The notes under the pieces were generated by a model. That model was not told the origin of the DNA and searched no databases. It saw nothing but the letters and a program-made list of their open reading frames with translations. The position numbers and the translations under genes are program-made. 64,000 nucleotides of DNA from Candidatus Methanoperedens sp. BLZ2 (lineage in GTDB: Archaea > Halobacteriota > Methanosarcinia > Methanosarcinales > Methanoperedenaceae), in contig NZ_NTMG01000019.1 in the NCBI RefSeq assembly GCF_002487355.1, positions 1 to 64,000 of the forward strand. The letters are read 5' to 3'. Positions 24,724-33,425 of the stretch are shown piece by piece (position 1 is the first letter of the stretch; every line of letters begins with the position of its first letter).

Positions 24724-24747
24724 TATAAGTATTCAGTCATACTTATA
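24724..24747. promoter_or_regulatory. perfect inverted repeat upstream of hsdR
   Basis: Nine-base arms TATAAGTAT and ATACTTATA are separated by TCAGTC. It lies 31 bases before the hsdR start on the minus strand. The TATAAGT part may double as a TATA element, so a bound dimer could block transcription. No regulator is identified. Confidence 0.5.
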
Positions 24748-24852
24748 TTTTTTTAGAGTGACTGGATAATTCTTATAGGCTTCGGCCTATGCCACAATAA
24801 TAAAAATATGTTAATTAAGTAATTAAAGTCTCTGCTCACCCTGCCCTCCAGT

Positions 24853-24938
24853 TCACTCCCCTTCCCTCAATCCCCATGCGCCCTCCTTGATCTGCATCGG
24901 CGCCTTCATCTGCACGCGAAGGCGCGGGCTGGGATTGA
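24853..24938. repeat. GC-rich dispersed repeat, copy 2
   Basis: On the minus strand it starts AATCCCAGCCCGCGCCT, continues CAGATGAAGGCGC, then GGAGGGCGCATGGGGATTGA and GGGAAGGGG. It matches the copy at 25552-25637 over its whole length and the copy at 15400-15450 in part. It lies directly before the RelE-like gene. It could encode a short peptide (MQIKEGAWGLREGE) but has no sign of being a gene. Confidence 0.65.
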
Positions 24939-24968
24939 TTAAATATATCCTGAAACAATGTAGGAAAC

Positions 24969-25229
24969 ATGCCTTATGAGATCATTATCCCTGAGAAGAT
25001 TCAAAGGATAATCGATAAGAAGTGCGATAATCACCTAAAAAAGCGGTTGTATACAAAATTACTGAAACTCGAAAACGCCCCACAATCATACGCTAAACCA
25101 TTGCGCGTCCCTCTCGCCGGCATCTGGGAAATCTATTTTGAAAAAAGATGGCGCGTGCTTTTTGAAATAAATGAAAATGAAAAGATGATCATTATTGTTG
25201 GATTCAAGCATAAAGATGAAATGGCTTGA
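24969..25229 (+). CDS. RelE/ParE-family toxin
   Basis: The 86-residue protein has the compact RelE fold order: two N-terminal helices (residues about 8-35), then strands with LRVPLAGIWEIYF and WRVLFEI, ending IIIVGFKHKDEMA. These match mRNA-interferase/ParE-type proteins; the length is normal. An antitoxin-like gene lies 4 bases downstream on the opposite strand, an unusual convergent arrangement for this pair. No antitoxin precedes it on the plus strand; the GC-rich repeat lies there instead. Confidence 0.8.
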   Translation: MPYEIIIPEKIQRIIDKKCDNHLKKRLYTKLLKLENAPQSYAKPLRVPLAGIWEIYFEKRWRVLFEINENEKMIIIVGFKHKDEMA

Positions 25230-25233
25230 GGAG

Positions 25234-25425
25234 CTATTCTTTCATTAAATCACGGAGCTTCTTGAATTTACCAGAATTGTAATCCTCTCTACTCTCTTTG
25301 ATCTGGTCGATGAGTTCGGAATCCGAAAGAACTTCCAGAGTAGATTTCATAGATTCATATTCATCACTGGAAATGGTTACCCAGTGTGCTTTATGTTCTG
25401 TAAAAGCTTCAATTTCACTGCTCAT
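25234..25425 (-). CDS. RelB/Phd-like antitoxin
   Basis: The 63-residue protein reads HWVTISSDEYESMKSTLEVL, followed by SELIDQIKESREDY and KKLRDLMKE. This is the typical C-terminal toxin-wrapping half of Phd/YefM or RelB antitoxins, with a shortened DNA-binding N-terminus. It converges tail to tail with the RelE-like gene. A TATA-like TTAAATATA lies just upstream on the minus strand (about 25447-25457). It is probably the partner of the RelE protein. Confidence 0.65.
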   Translation of the reverse strand: MSSEIEAFTEHKAHWVTISSDEYESMKSTLEVLSDSELIDQIKESREDYNSGKFKKLRDLMKE

Positions 25426-25551
25426 TTAATAGTCATTATTACCTTAATCTATATTTAAGCATTGTTTCGTAAGTATGAGATCCCATAGTTGCATTGTTTT
25501 AATCCGGTTCGCTCCAAACGGCCTAATAAGTTAAATTAACCATGCTTATTA

Positions 25552-25637
25552 TCCCGCCCCCTTTCCGCAATTCCCATGCGCCCTTCCTGACATGTGCAGC
25601 GCCCTCATCTATACACGCAGGCGCGGGCTGGGATTGA
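25552..25637. repeat. GC-rich dispersed repeat, copy 3
   Basis: On the minus strand it starts AATCCCAGCCCGCGCCTGCG and ends GCGGAAAGGGGGCGG, with the core GGGCGCATGGGAATTG. It differs from copy 2 by scattered substitutions and small gaps. It lies in the 315-base gap between the antitoxin gene and hemB, at the right border of the island. A short GTTTG/CAAAC inverted repeat (25679-25697) follows before hemB. Confidence 0.65.
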
Positions 25638-25741
25638 GCCGAGAGAGGTTTTTTGAAATCGATTAACTCCGAATAAATGTTTGTCAAATAAACAAACCGA
25701 ATCGGTAATAATTAAGTACTTCCCATCCAATTATAACACGT

Positions 25742-26719
25742 ATGTTCCCCACGATGCGCATGAGAAGATTGCGCTCATCAAAATTCAGGCCCATGGTCCG
25801 TGAAGCGACTCTTGATGTCAGGGATTTGATATGTCCCATATTTGTCGATGAAACAATATCAAAACCTCTTGAAATTAATTCAATGCCAGGCGTTTTTCGG
25901 CAGTCTCTTAAAACTGCTGCCGATGAAGCCGCAAGTATTTCAAAGCTCGGTATCCCCGCAATAATTATTTTTGGTATCCCGGCTGAAAAAGACGAAACAG
26001 GAACCCACGCATATGGTGACGATGATGTTGTCCAGAAAGCTGTGAGAGCTATCAAAAAGAAGGTGGGAGATGACCTTATCGTGATCACTGATCTTTGCCT
26101 TTGCGAATACACATCCCACGGCCATTGCGGCATGGTAAACGAGAAACATGAAATACTCAACGACCCCACGCTTGATATCCTGGGAAAGACAGCAGTAAGC
26201 CATGCCAGGGCTGGCGCAGATATCGTTGCGCCTTCGGGAATGATGGACGGCATGGTGGGAGCGATCCGCAGCGCGCTTGATGAGAATAATTTCAAGGACG
26301 TTCCAATTATGTCCTATGCTGCAAAATATTGCTCAGTTTTCTATGGCCCGTTCCGTGAAGCTGCAAGCTCGGGCTTTTCTTTTGGCGACAGGGCTTCATA
26401 CCAGATGGACCCCGGTAATTCCGATGAGGCGCTTCGCGAAGTTGCACTTGATATCGAAGAAGGCGCAGACATAATTATGGTCAAACCTGCGATGACTTAT
26501 CTTGACATCATTTACAGGGTAAAGAAAAAATTCAAGATGCCAACTGCTGCATACCATGTCAGCGGCGAATATTCGATGATAAAAGCGGCAGCACAGAATG
26601 GCTGGATCGATGAAAAAAGGGCTATATATGAATCACTGATATCGATAAAGCGGGCAGGCGCAGACATGATATTGACATATTTTGCAAAAGATGTAGCTAT
26701 TGACCTGAATTCAAAGTAA
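25742..26719 (+). CDS. hemB: porphobilinogen synthase (5-aminolevulinate dehydratase)
   Basis: The 325-residue HemB condenses two 5-aminolevulinates to porphobilinogen, early in the tetrapyrrole pathway (haem, F430, corrinoids). The zinc-binding loop [14 protein letters not shown] is present. Both active-site lysines are visible in their usual settings: [18 protein letters not shown] and [14 protein letters not shown]. The start [11 protein letters not shown] fits family members. It stands apart from other hem genes and overlaps the next ATG by one base (TAATG). Confidence 0.97.
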   Translation: MFPTMRMRRLRSSKFRPMVREATLDVRDLICPIFVDETISKPLEINSMPGVFRQSLKTAADEAASISKLGIPAIIIFGIPAEKDETGTHAYGDDDVVQKAVRAIKKKVGDDLIVITDLCLCEYTSHGHCGMVNEKHEILNDPTLDILGKTAVSHARAGADIVAPSGMMDGMVGAIRSALDENNFKDVPIMSYAAKYCSVFYGPFREAASSGFSFGDRASYQMDPGNSDEALREVALDIEEGADIIMVKPAMTYLDIIYRVKKKFKMPTAAYHVSGEYSMIKAAAQNGWIDEKRAIYESLISIKRAGADMILTYFAKDVAIDLNSK

Positions 26720-27153
26720 TGCCGGGATATAATAAACACAGGATATTCAATTACATTGTTTTTATTGTTATTGCCCTTATCCTTTATTTTGAAAATATCT
26801 TTAGTTTCAGTCCGGGGATGTTGTTTGCGATATGCCTGGGATTTTACATTGGCACTGAATTTGTAACTCCTGACCTTGATGTCGATAGCGCAGCGTATAA
26901 GCGATGGGGGAGGCTAAAAATCCTTATGCTTCCCTACAAATGGTTATTCAAGCACAGGCAAAGTTCACATAATATTTTTTATGGGGCGATCGTGAGGATA
27001 TTGTATATCAGCGTAATAATCCTGGGATTTTATTATCTCATATTCAAATCGCTTCCACAGGAATTTACTTTTTCATATATTTATGTGATTATATTCTTAA
27101 TAGGAATAATATTAGCTAATACCCTGCATGTGATCCTGGATAAAATCTTTTGA
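26719..27153 (+). CDS. DUF2227-type small integral membrane protein
   Basis: The 144-residue protein has about four transmembrane segments. It carries the family's metal-ligand-like motifs, including GFYIGTEFVTPDLDVDS near residues 42-58 and RQSSHN about residues 80-85. A final TLHVILDK follows. These Asp/His motifs resemble the YdjM/DUF457 metal-dependent membrane hydrolases. Its ATG shares one base with the hemB stop, so the two are likely co-transcribed. The function is unknown. Confidence 0.7.
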   Translation: MPGYNKHRIFNYIVFIVIALILYFENIFSFSPGMLFAICLGFYIGTEFVTPDLDVDSAAYKRWGRLKILMLPYKWLFKHRQSSHNIFYGAIVRILYISVIILGFYYLIFKSLPQEFTFSYIYVIIFLIGIILANTLHVILDKIF

Positions 27154-27226
27154 AGATCAACCAAATTAGGCACAATCAATTAATTTTATCAGCTTACACA
27201 TGATAGGATAGGTTGAGTGATTATAT

Positions 27227-28168
27227 ATGGTTTTAAAAGCTTGCAGAAGCTATGTCTATAGAATAGCTGGAATAACTGCGCTGGTGGCCCTATTGCTTGC
27301 AGGCAGTGTGAGTGGAAAAACATGGACCGTAGACGACAGCGGCAGCGCTGATTTTATGAAGATTCAGGATGCGATAAATAATGCGAGTTCAAGAGATACC
27401 ATTCTCGTTTATAGCGGCACATATTACGAGAATGTTTTTGTTAATAAGCAGCTTATTCTGCGGGGTATTGATAACGGTGGAGGGCAGCCAGTGGTAGATG
27501 CCCGGAGAAACGGGAGCGCCATATTCCTTACTCCTCTAAGCAATGGATGGAACGAGCTTGAAGGGTTTATTGTGAGGAACAGCACAGCGTCGATATTCTG
27601 GACAAACGCGGGAATAAGAGTTTCTTCAAGTAACAATATTATCAGGAACAATCACGCTACGAACAACAGCATCGGCATCTATGTGGGATATTCCAGAAAC
27701 AATACGCTGGTCAACAATAATGCCGTGAACGGCAGCATCTTCCCCTACTATGCAGGCTTTGGCATCATTCTTATATCTTCGAGCAATAACAGGCTTATTG
27801 CCAACAACGCCTCGAACAACGGCAATGGTATCGATCTAACGCAATCCAGCAACAACATACTGAGCAGCAACACTGTCAACTCGAACCTGATTTATGGCAT
27901 GATTCTGCAATATTCCAGAAATAATACCATCTACGATAACAACTTCAACAATGTACATAATGCCTGGGCTAATGAAAATAATTATTGGAATATTCCAAAA
28001 CAGGCAGGCACGAATATTATCGGTGGACCCTATCTTGGTGGGAATCACTGGTCAGACTATGCAGGTCATGATACTGATGGGGATGGTCTGGGAGATACTT
28101 TGATCCCCTATAATAGCTCTGGAAACATCACATACGGCGGAGATTATTTACCGTTGATTAATCCATAA
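27227..28168 (+). CDS. secreted right-handed beta-helix protein, NosD-like
   Basis: The 313-residue protein has a signal peptide (hydrophobic core about 12-28, then SVSGKTWTVDD). It continues with a NosD/parallel-beta-helix repeat region rich in SSNN, NNT and SRNNT turns (about residues 60-245). The end holds HWSDYAGHDTDGDGLGDT, a calcium-binding-like Asp loop, and IPYNSSGNITYGGDYLPL. Such CASH-domain proteins are common on the surface of Methanosarcinales. The name NosD comes from the copper-processing protein, but nothing indicates copper here. It is probably a secreted surface protein or glycan-binding protein. Confidence 0.85.
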   Translation: MVLKACRSYVYRIAGITALVALLLAGSVSGKTWTVDDSGSADFMKIQDAINNASSRDTILVYSGTYYENVFVNKQLILRGIDNGGGQPVVDARRNGSAIFLTPLSNGWNELEGFIVRNSTASIFWTNAGIRVSSSNNIIRNNHATNNSIGIYVGYSRNNTLVNNNAVNGSIFPYYAGFGIILISSSNNRLIANNASNNGNGIDLTQSSNNILSSNTVNSNLIYGMILQYSRNNTIYDNNFNNVHNAWANENNYWNIPKQAGTNIIGGPYLGGNHWSDYAGHDTDGDGLGDTLIPYNSSGNITYGGDYLPLINP

Positions 28169-28197
28169 CCCGCCTGAATTCGAAAGTTTTACAATTT

Positions 28198-29136
28198 TTA
28201 CTTTCCCGAATCCAGAACACCCTTAAAGTATTGTATCGTATTTCTTAATCCTTGCTCAAGAGAAACTTTTGGTTCCCACTTCAGGATTTTTCTTGCTTTT
28301 GTGATATTGGGCCTTCTTTGTTTCGGATCATCCTCTGGCAATTCCTTGAAAATGATCTTTGAATCTGTCCCGGTTAACTTTATTATATATTTTGCAAACT
28401 CAAGTATAGTATGCTCTTCCGGGTTCCCGACATTCATAGGATTGGTATAATCTGACATCATCAGGCGATATATTCCCTCAATTTCATCGCTTACATAGCA
28501 AAAGCTTCTGGTCTGGGAGCCGTCCCCGTATACGGTGATGTCCTCTCCATTGAGAGCCTGCCCGATGAAGTTTGGCACTACCCGGCCGTCATTTAAACGC
28601 ATGCGTGGGCCATATGTATTGAAAATGCGTACTATCCGCGTTTGCGTCCCATGATACCTGTGATATGCCATAGTAATGGCTTCAGCAAATCTTTTTGCCT
28701 CATCATAAACTCCGCGCGGGCCTATAGGGTTTACATTCCCCCAATATTCCTCAGATTGCGGATTCACAAGAGGGTCACCGTAAACCTCGGATGTTGAAGC
28801 CAGTAAAAACCTCGCATTTTTCTCCCTGGCAAGACCCAGCATGTTATGAGTTCCAAGAGCGCCAACTTTGAGTGTCTGGATCGGCAGCTCCAGGTAATCT
28901 ATGGGACTGGCCGGACTTGCAAGATGAAATATATAATCGATCTTTTCTTCAAGATAAAGAGGTTTTGTGACATTATGTTCAATAAATGAGAATTTTTCAT
29001 TTTCAATATGAATAATGTTATTTTTATTTCCTGTGACAAGGTTATCCACACAAATAACTTCATGTCCTTTTGCAAGCAAAAGATCGCATAGATGCGACCC
29101 GATAAATCCTGCCCCGCCTGTAATTAATGCTTTCAT
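28198..29136 (-). CDS. NAD-dependent epimerase/dehydratase, UDP-glucuronate decarboxylase-like
   Basis: The 312-residue extended short-chain dehydrogenase has [10 protein letters not shown] at the NAD site, [11 protein letters not shown], and the catalytic triad region STSEVYG plus YDEAKRFAE. It also has the sugar-binding [10 protein letters not shown]. The SPASP motif and general layout are those of UDP-xylose synthase (UDP-glucuronate decarboxylase). The neighbouring UDP-glucose dehydrogenase would supply its substrate. It is the last of three same-strand nucleotide-sugar genes. A UDP-sugar epimerase is the alternative. Confidence 0.85.
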   Translation of the reverse strand: MKALITGGAGFIGSHLCDLLLAKGHEVICVDNLVTGNKNNIIHIENEKFSFIEHNVTKPLYLEEKIDYIFHLASPASPIDYLELPIQTLKVGALGTHNMLGLAREKNARFLLASTSEVYGDPLVNPQSEEYWGNVNPIGPRGVYDEAKRFAEAITMAYHRYHGTQTRIVRIFNTYGPRMRLNDGRVVPNFIGQALNGEDITVYGDGSQTRSFCYVSDEIEGIYRLMMSDYTNPMNVGNPEEHTILEFAKYIIKLTGTDSKIIFKELPEDDPKQRRPNITKARKILKWEPKVSLEQGLRNTIQYFKGVLDSGK

Positions 29137-29164
29137 CTGTACCTCAAAGATTACTCTTCAAACT

Positions 29165-30193
29165 TTAGAATTCAATTGATGATGAATCACCTATATTAAG
29201 GGAATTATGCTTACCGTGTACGCTGGCGTCATCTCCTACTATAGACCTCTGAAGATTAACTTTTGATATATGAGAGCGCGAACCTATAACGCTATCTGAG
29301 ATTATGCTGTTCTCAATATAAGAATCACTTGCAATAGAAGCATGCGGCCCAACAACCGAATTAATGATCGTAACATTATCCCCGATTGCGACAGGTTGAA
29401 TAACCACGGAATCTTTTATTTGATGTATATGATCTATATTCTCTTTTTCATCAAGCAGCACACGGTTTGTTTCCAGGAGAGATTCAGAATGCCCGCAATC
29501 GTACCAGCTTGATACAGGGAATGTCTTGAGACGGTAACCCCTTATTATCATTTCCTGTAATGCATCTGTGAGCTGGTATTCACCCCGCGTCCTGGTATCT
29601 TTCATTATCATTTCTTCTATGATAGCTATAAGAATTCTGATCTCTTTAATAAAATATATACCTGCTATGCCAAGATTGGATTTCGGATGAGCCGGCTTTT
29701 CTTCCATGCTTTTAATGCAATGTCCGTCAAGTTCAACTATTCCGTATTTTGTGGGATCTTCTACTTCCCGTACTCCGATTGAGCCTGATGTATTACCGTT
29801 TTTCATGTGATGATTATAAAATTCAATATATCCTGCCTTGAATATCATATCGCCAAGAGCGATCATTATATCAGAATCGCCAATTTCTTCCCTTGCCACA
29901 TAAATAGAATGAGCAAGACCTAACTGCTCATCCTGGTCAATATAACATATATTGAATTGATTTGAATAATTTGCATCTACATAAGATATGATCTGTTCTT
30001 TCTTGTAACCTACAATAATTATTACTTCATCAGGTTTGACATCCTTCATCCTGTCAAGTATATGGCCGATGATGGGTTTCCCCGCAATATACACCATCGG
30101 CTTTGGTTTTGTGTAAGTATGGGGAAAAAGTCTTTTTCCCGCTCCTGCCGCAGGAATAATAACTTTGATTTTATTTGTCATCAGTTTCTTCAT
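29165..30193 (-). CDS. sugar nucleotidyltransferase (GlmU/RmlA-like)
   Basis: The 342-residue protein opens with the nucleotidyltransferase signature (PAAGAGKRLFPHTYTKPKPM). Further landmarks are ALGDMIF (metal Asp), EEKP and GEYQLTDAL. A left-handed beta-helix tail (IGDNVTIINSVVGPHASIAS onward) ends the protein. It would make an NDP-sugar from a sugar-1-phosphate; UDP-glucose is the likely product given the UDP-glucose dehydrogenase next door. The true start may be the internal Met of MTNKIKV, five codons in. It is one base from ugd. Confidence 0.88.
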   Translation of the reverse strand: MKKLMTNKIKVIIPAAGAGKRLFPHTYTKPKPMVYIAGKPIIGHILDRMKDVKPDEVIIIVGYKKEQIISYVDANYSNQFNICYIDQDEQLGLAHSIYVAREEIGDSDIMIALGDMIFKAGYIEFYNHHMKNGNTSGSIGVREVEDPTKYGIVELDGHCIKSMEEKPAHPKSNLGIAGIYFIKEIRILIAIIEEMIMKDTRTRGEYQLTDALQEMIIRGYRLKTFPVSSWYDCGHSESLLETNRVLLDEKENIDHIHQIKDSVVIQPVAIGDNVTIINSVVGPHASIASDSYIENSIISDSVIGSRSHISKVNLQRSIVGDDASVHGKHNSLNIGDSSSIEF

Positions 30194-30194
30194 T

Positions 30195-31478
30195 TTACCA
30201 GCAAAGTCCTACATATTTAGTATCTTTTCGCGGGGTAAGCATATGGCGTCCATCGATAATAAGTTTGTTTTCCATCATGTCAAATTCCTTATTAAGCTTT
30301 TTGAACTCATCCCATTCTGTCATTACAAGGCAAGCATCTGCTTCTTTCAGGGCATCAGCAGCGCTTGAATTATACTTAATATTCCCGAAAATCCGGCTCA
30401 TATTCTCGTTTGCCATCGGGTCATAAGCGCTAACTTCTGCGCCATTATCAAGAAGCTCATTTATCACCGGTATTGCTCTTGATTCCCTTATATCATCGGT
30501 ATCATTCTTGAAAGCCAATCCCAGGACCGCAATTTTTTTGCATTTAAGATCCCCAAGTTCTTTCTTAAGCAATAGCACCATCCGTCCGGGCTGCTTTTCG
30601 TTCACCTTGATAACCGATTCAAGAATCAAAGGTTCATATCCTATGGATTTTGCCTTCCCGATAAGCGCTTTTACATCTTTCGGGAAGCATGAACCCCCAA
30701 AACCCGCGCCAGAGTTAAGGAAATGCGGCCCGATCCTGAAATCCTTTCCTACAGCTTTCATTACTTCGTAGGTATTGATGTCCAGTTGTTTACAAATGTT
30801 TCCTATTTCATTTGAAAAGGATATTTTCGTTGCCAGGAATGCATTATTAACATATTTGATCATTTCAGCGGTTCTCGGATTCGTCCTTGTTATCTCGCAA
30901 TCAAGACCGCTGTAAAGGGATGCTACGAGATCGCCTGCTTTTTTATCCAGTGATCCGATGACTATTTTATCAGGATGCATGAAGTCATAAATTGCTTTTC
31001 CTTCCCTGAGAAATTCAGGGTTCATGGCTATACCGAAATCCCCGGAACGTTTCTTTGAATATTTTTCAATTATTGGCAATACCACTTTTTCTGTTGTCTC
31101 AGGCACTACTGTGCTTTTTACGACGATAACATGATAATCTTTTTTATCCTTTAGCGCATCGCCAAGGCTCGCACTTGCCGCTTTAACGATACCAAGTTCG
31201 ATATTTCCTGATGGACCCGATGGTGTCCCCACACATATGAATGAAACATCGGAATTCATTACCGCATACCTGTAATCAGAAGTCCCGCTCAATTTTTTCC
31301 CGGCATGCTTTTCCAGAAGTTCGGCCAGCCCTTCTTCATATATAGGAGGAATACCTGCATTTATCATATCAATTTTTGATTTATCAATATCCACACAAAT
31401 AACTTCATGCCCAAGTTGCGCAAAACATGCTGCGCTTACAGTTCCGACATAACCTGTACCTATCACTGAAATTCTCAT
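30195..31478 (-). CDS. ugd: UDP-glucose 6-dehydrogenase
   Basis: The 427-residue protein has the NAD fold start (VIGTGYVGTVSA), KSTVVPETTE and MNPEFLREG. The catalytic-cysteine loop is GFGGSCFPKD, and the C-terminal domain contains LGLAFKNDTDDIRESRA. It oxidises UDP-glucose twice to UDP-glucuronate for surface glycans. The length is typical. It is first in a three-gene minus-strand set with the nucleotidyltransferase and the UXS-like enzyme. The promoter region contains a tandem 15-base duplication (31553-31582). Confidence 0.95.
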   Translation of the reverse strand: MRISVIGTGYVGTVSAACFAQLGHEVICVDIDKSKIDMINAGIPPIYEEGLAELLEKHAGKKLSGTSDYRYAVMNSDVSFICVGTPSGPSGNIELGIVKAASASLGDALKDKKDYHVIVVKSTVVPETTEKVVLPIIEKYSKKRSGDFGIAMNPEFLREGKAIYDFMHPDKIVIGSLDKKAGDLVASLYSGLDCEITRTNPRTAEMIKYVNNAFLATKISFSNEIGNICKQLDINTYEVMKAVGKDFRIGPHFLNSGAGFGGSCFPKDVKALIGKAKSIGYEPLILESVIKVNEKQPGRMVLLLKKELGDLKCKKIAVLGLAFKNDTDDIRESRAIPVINELLDNGAEVSAYDPMANENMSRIFGNIKYNSSAADALKEADACLVMTEWDEFKKLNKEFDMMENKLIIDGRHMLTPRKDTKYVGLCW

Positions 31479-31552
31479 AATTTGGTCCTTTTCTTAATCT
31501 GGCTATTTTTCAAGATTAATCCTATTACATATTATTTTTATTTTAATCTTTT

Positions 31553-31582
31553 CTTTATTTATCAAATCTTTATTTATCAAAT
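31553..31582. repeat. exact tandem 15-bp duplication upstream of ugd
   Basis: CTTTATTTATCAAAT occurs twice back to back. On the minus strand it reads ATTTGATAAATAAAG twice, about 75 bases before the ugd start. It could duplicate an A/T-rich promoter element. Confidence 0.6.
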
Positions 31583-31600
31583 TTAAATCAATCGTATCCC

Positions 31601-32206
31601 TTAAATCCATTTACTCAAATAAATATATACTATGAAATAAACGATTAACAATGTAAAAGTAAGAAACAGGCTCTCCTTCCACTTCTGGTTCCATTTTGCT
31701 CCGAAAAACATTCCTATAATAAACCCGAATATGTGTGAAAAATACGCAACATTCCCGCCCGTAGCATTTTTAACAGCCATTATATTAAATATAAAATACA
31801 AAAGCGCAAGTGGCCCGATTGGCGAAAGAAATTGGAATGAATATCCAGGGTGCCGGACAAGCAAAAGTGCGGCCATCACTGAAAATATGGCGGCAGATGC
31901 CCCCAGCATGTTCGCTCCGGGATAAAATGGTATACTGACTATGAAAGATAATATGCCTCCTGTAAAAAAAACAAGGGCAGTATTGAAGGCTCCTACTTCA
32001 TCCTCAAGGCTGTTCCCGAAAACATAAAGGAAAATCATGTTCCCGGAAAGATGGATAAGATTTGCATGAACAAAAAGCCCGGTCAATAAAGTATAAAATG
32101 CTCCATGAAAAAGGGCATATTCACTGAATGCAAGATTCTCTGTTGAGCCCCAATAATAAAGGCTTAAAAATATGCACAATATTATCAGGAAATTCGTGAA
32201 CTTCAT
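31601..32206 (-). CDS. rhomboid-family intramembrane protease
   Basis: The 201-residue protein has six or so transmembrane helices with rhomboid landmarks: HANLIHLSGNMIFL in helix 2, the catalytic Ser in MLGASAAIFS, and the His in AYFSHIFGFIIG. It would cleave membrane proteins within the bilayer. It overlaps the end of purM by 4 nt, so it may be co-transcribed with it, although the functions are unrelated. The length is normal for a minimal archaeal rhomboid. Confidence 0.88.
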   Translation of the reverse strand: MKFTNFLIILCIFLSLYYWGSTENLAFSEYALFHGAFYTLLTGLFVHANLIHLSGNMIFLYVFGNSLEDEVGAFNTALVFFTGGILSFIVSIPFYPGANMLGASAAIFSVMAALLLVRHPGYSFQFLSPIGPLALLYFIFNIMAVKNATGGNVAYFSHIFGFIIGMFFGAKWNQKWKESLFLTFTLLIVYFIVYIYLSKWI

Positions 32207-33195
32207 TTAATTTCTAACCCTTTCACATATATCCCTTCATCCACAATTTCCCCTACTACCTTTCCACCTAACATCTTTGCCACATTTTTTGCATTTTTTC
32301 TGGGAATTACAACAACAAAACCCATACCCATGTTGAATGTTTTATACATTTCAAGGTCTTCCACTTTTCCTTCTTCCTGCAAGAACCTGAATATCGGCTG
32401 GGGTTCCAATGGGTCATTGATGTCAAATCCGTATTTTGTGATACGATGAAGTTTCATAAGCCCGCTTCCTGTAATATGGGCAAGACCGTGAATATCGAAC
32501 TCTTTTGCTGCATCCAGTATTTCCATGTAGATCCTGGTAGGCACCAGTAATTCATCCCCTATGGTCGTCTCTTCATTGTATGGAAACGGGTCATGATATG
32601 AATGGCCTGCCTCTTTTATGATCCTTCGTACAAGAGAATATCCATTACTGTGCACGCCACTTGATGGTATCCCGACAATGGCATCACCTGTTTCGATTTT
32701 CTCTCCTGTGATCACCCTGTCTTTTTTGACCATCCCCAGACATGTTCCTGCCAGGTCAAAACCATTAATAATGTCCGGCAGGGTCGCAGTTTCCCCTCCT
32801 ACGATGGTCATCCTTGATATCCCGGCGCCTTTTGCAAGTCCTTCCCCGATTTGTCCCATGATCTCCGGACTGGGTTCATGTATGGCGATATAATCCACAA
32901 ATGCAAGAGGCTCTATCCCCATGGCCAGAAGGTCGTTCACATTCATGGCAATGCAGTCAATCCCAATTGTGTTCCATCTTTTCATTTCATTTGCGATCAG
33001 GACCTTTGAACCCACACCGTCTGTAGTCAGCGCAAGAGCATGTTCCCCAAAATCGATAAGACCTGCATAGTGGCCAACATCTGTTATTGGGGCGCCAATG
33101 CCTTTGCGTTTATAGGTAAGATGTTTTGCAAGGGCAGCTATTGCCCGGTTTTCCGTATCGATATCAACGCCTGCTTTTGCATAAGTTAACGCCAT
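32203..33195 (-). CDS. purM: phosphoribosylformylglycinamidine cyclo-ligase
   Basis: The 330-residue AIR synthase performs the fifth step of purine synthesis (FGAM to AIR, ATP-dependent). Family landmarks are YAKAGVDID at the N-terminus, LTTDGVGSK, GIDCIAMNVNDL, VGGETATLPD, GIPSSGVHSNGYSL and HITGSGLMKL. The length is normal. A TATA-like TACTTATATAG lies about 120 bases upstream on the minus strand (33308-33318), next to a small CTTATGATAAG palindrome (33298-33308). Confidence 0.96.
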   Translation of the reverse strand: MALTYAKAGVDIDTENRAIAALAKHLTYKRKGIGAPITDVGHYAGLIDFGEHALALTTDGVGSKVLIANEMKRWNTIGIDCIAMNVNDLLAMGIEPLAFVDYIAIHEPSPEIMGQIGEGLAKGAGISRMTIVGGETATLPDIINGFDLAGTCLGMVKKDRVITGEKIETGDAIVGIPSSGVHSNGYSLVRRIIKEAGHSYHDPFPYNEETTIGDELLVPTRIYMEILDAAKEFDIHGLAHITGSGLMKLHRITKYGFDINDPLEPQPIFRFLQEEGKVEDLEMYKTFNMGMGFVVVIPRKNAKNVAKMLGGKVVGEIVDEGIYVKGLEIK

Positions 33196-33425
33196 ACAGG
33201 CTTCAATAAAAGTGATTGCATAAAGATTTTATGATTGGATAGAGCAGGCGTTGGATAGGTGTGTGTGGGAGTGACATAAAAAATATGCCTGCTCATACTT
33301 ATGATAAGCATAATACTATATAAGTATTTTGGTTGTTAATTATTAATACATCAGGTTTGTATTTAAGAAAGAATAGCAAAGCTATAGTATTGAGACAATT
33401 TACAAAAACGGAAAAATTATTAAAC

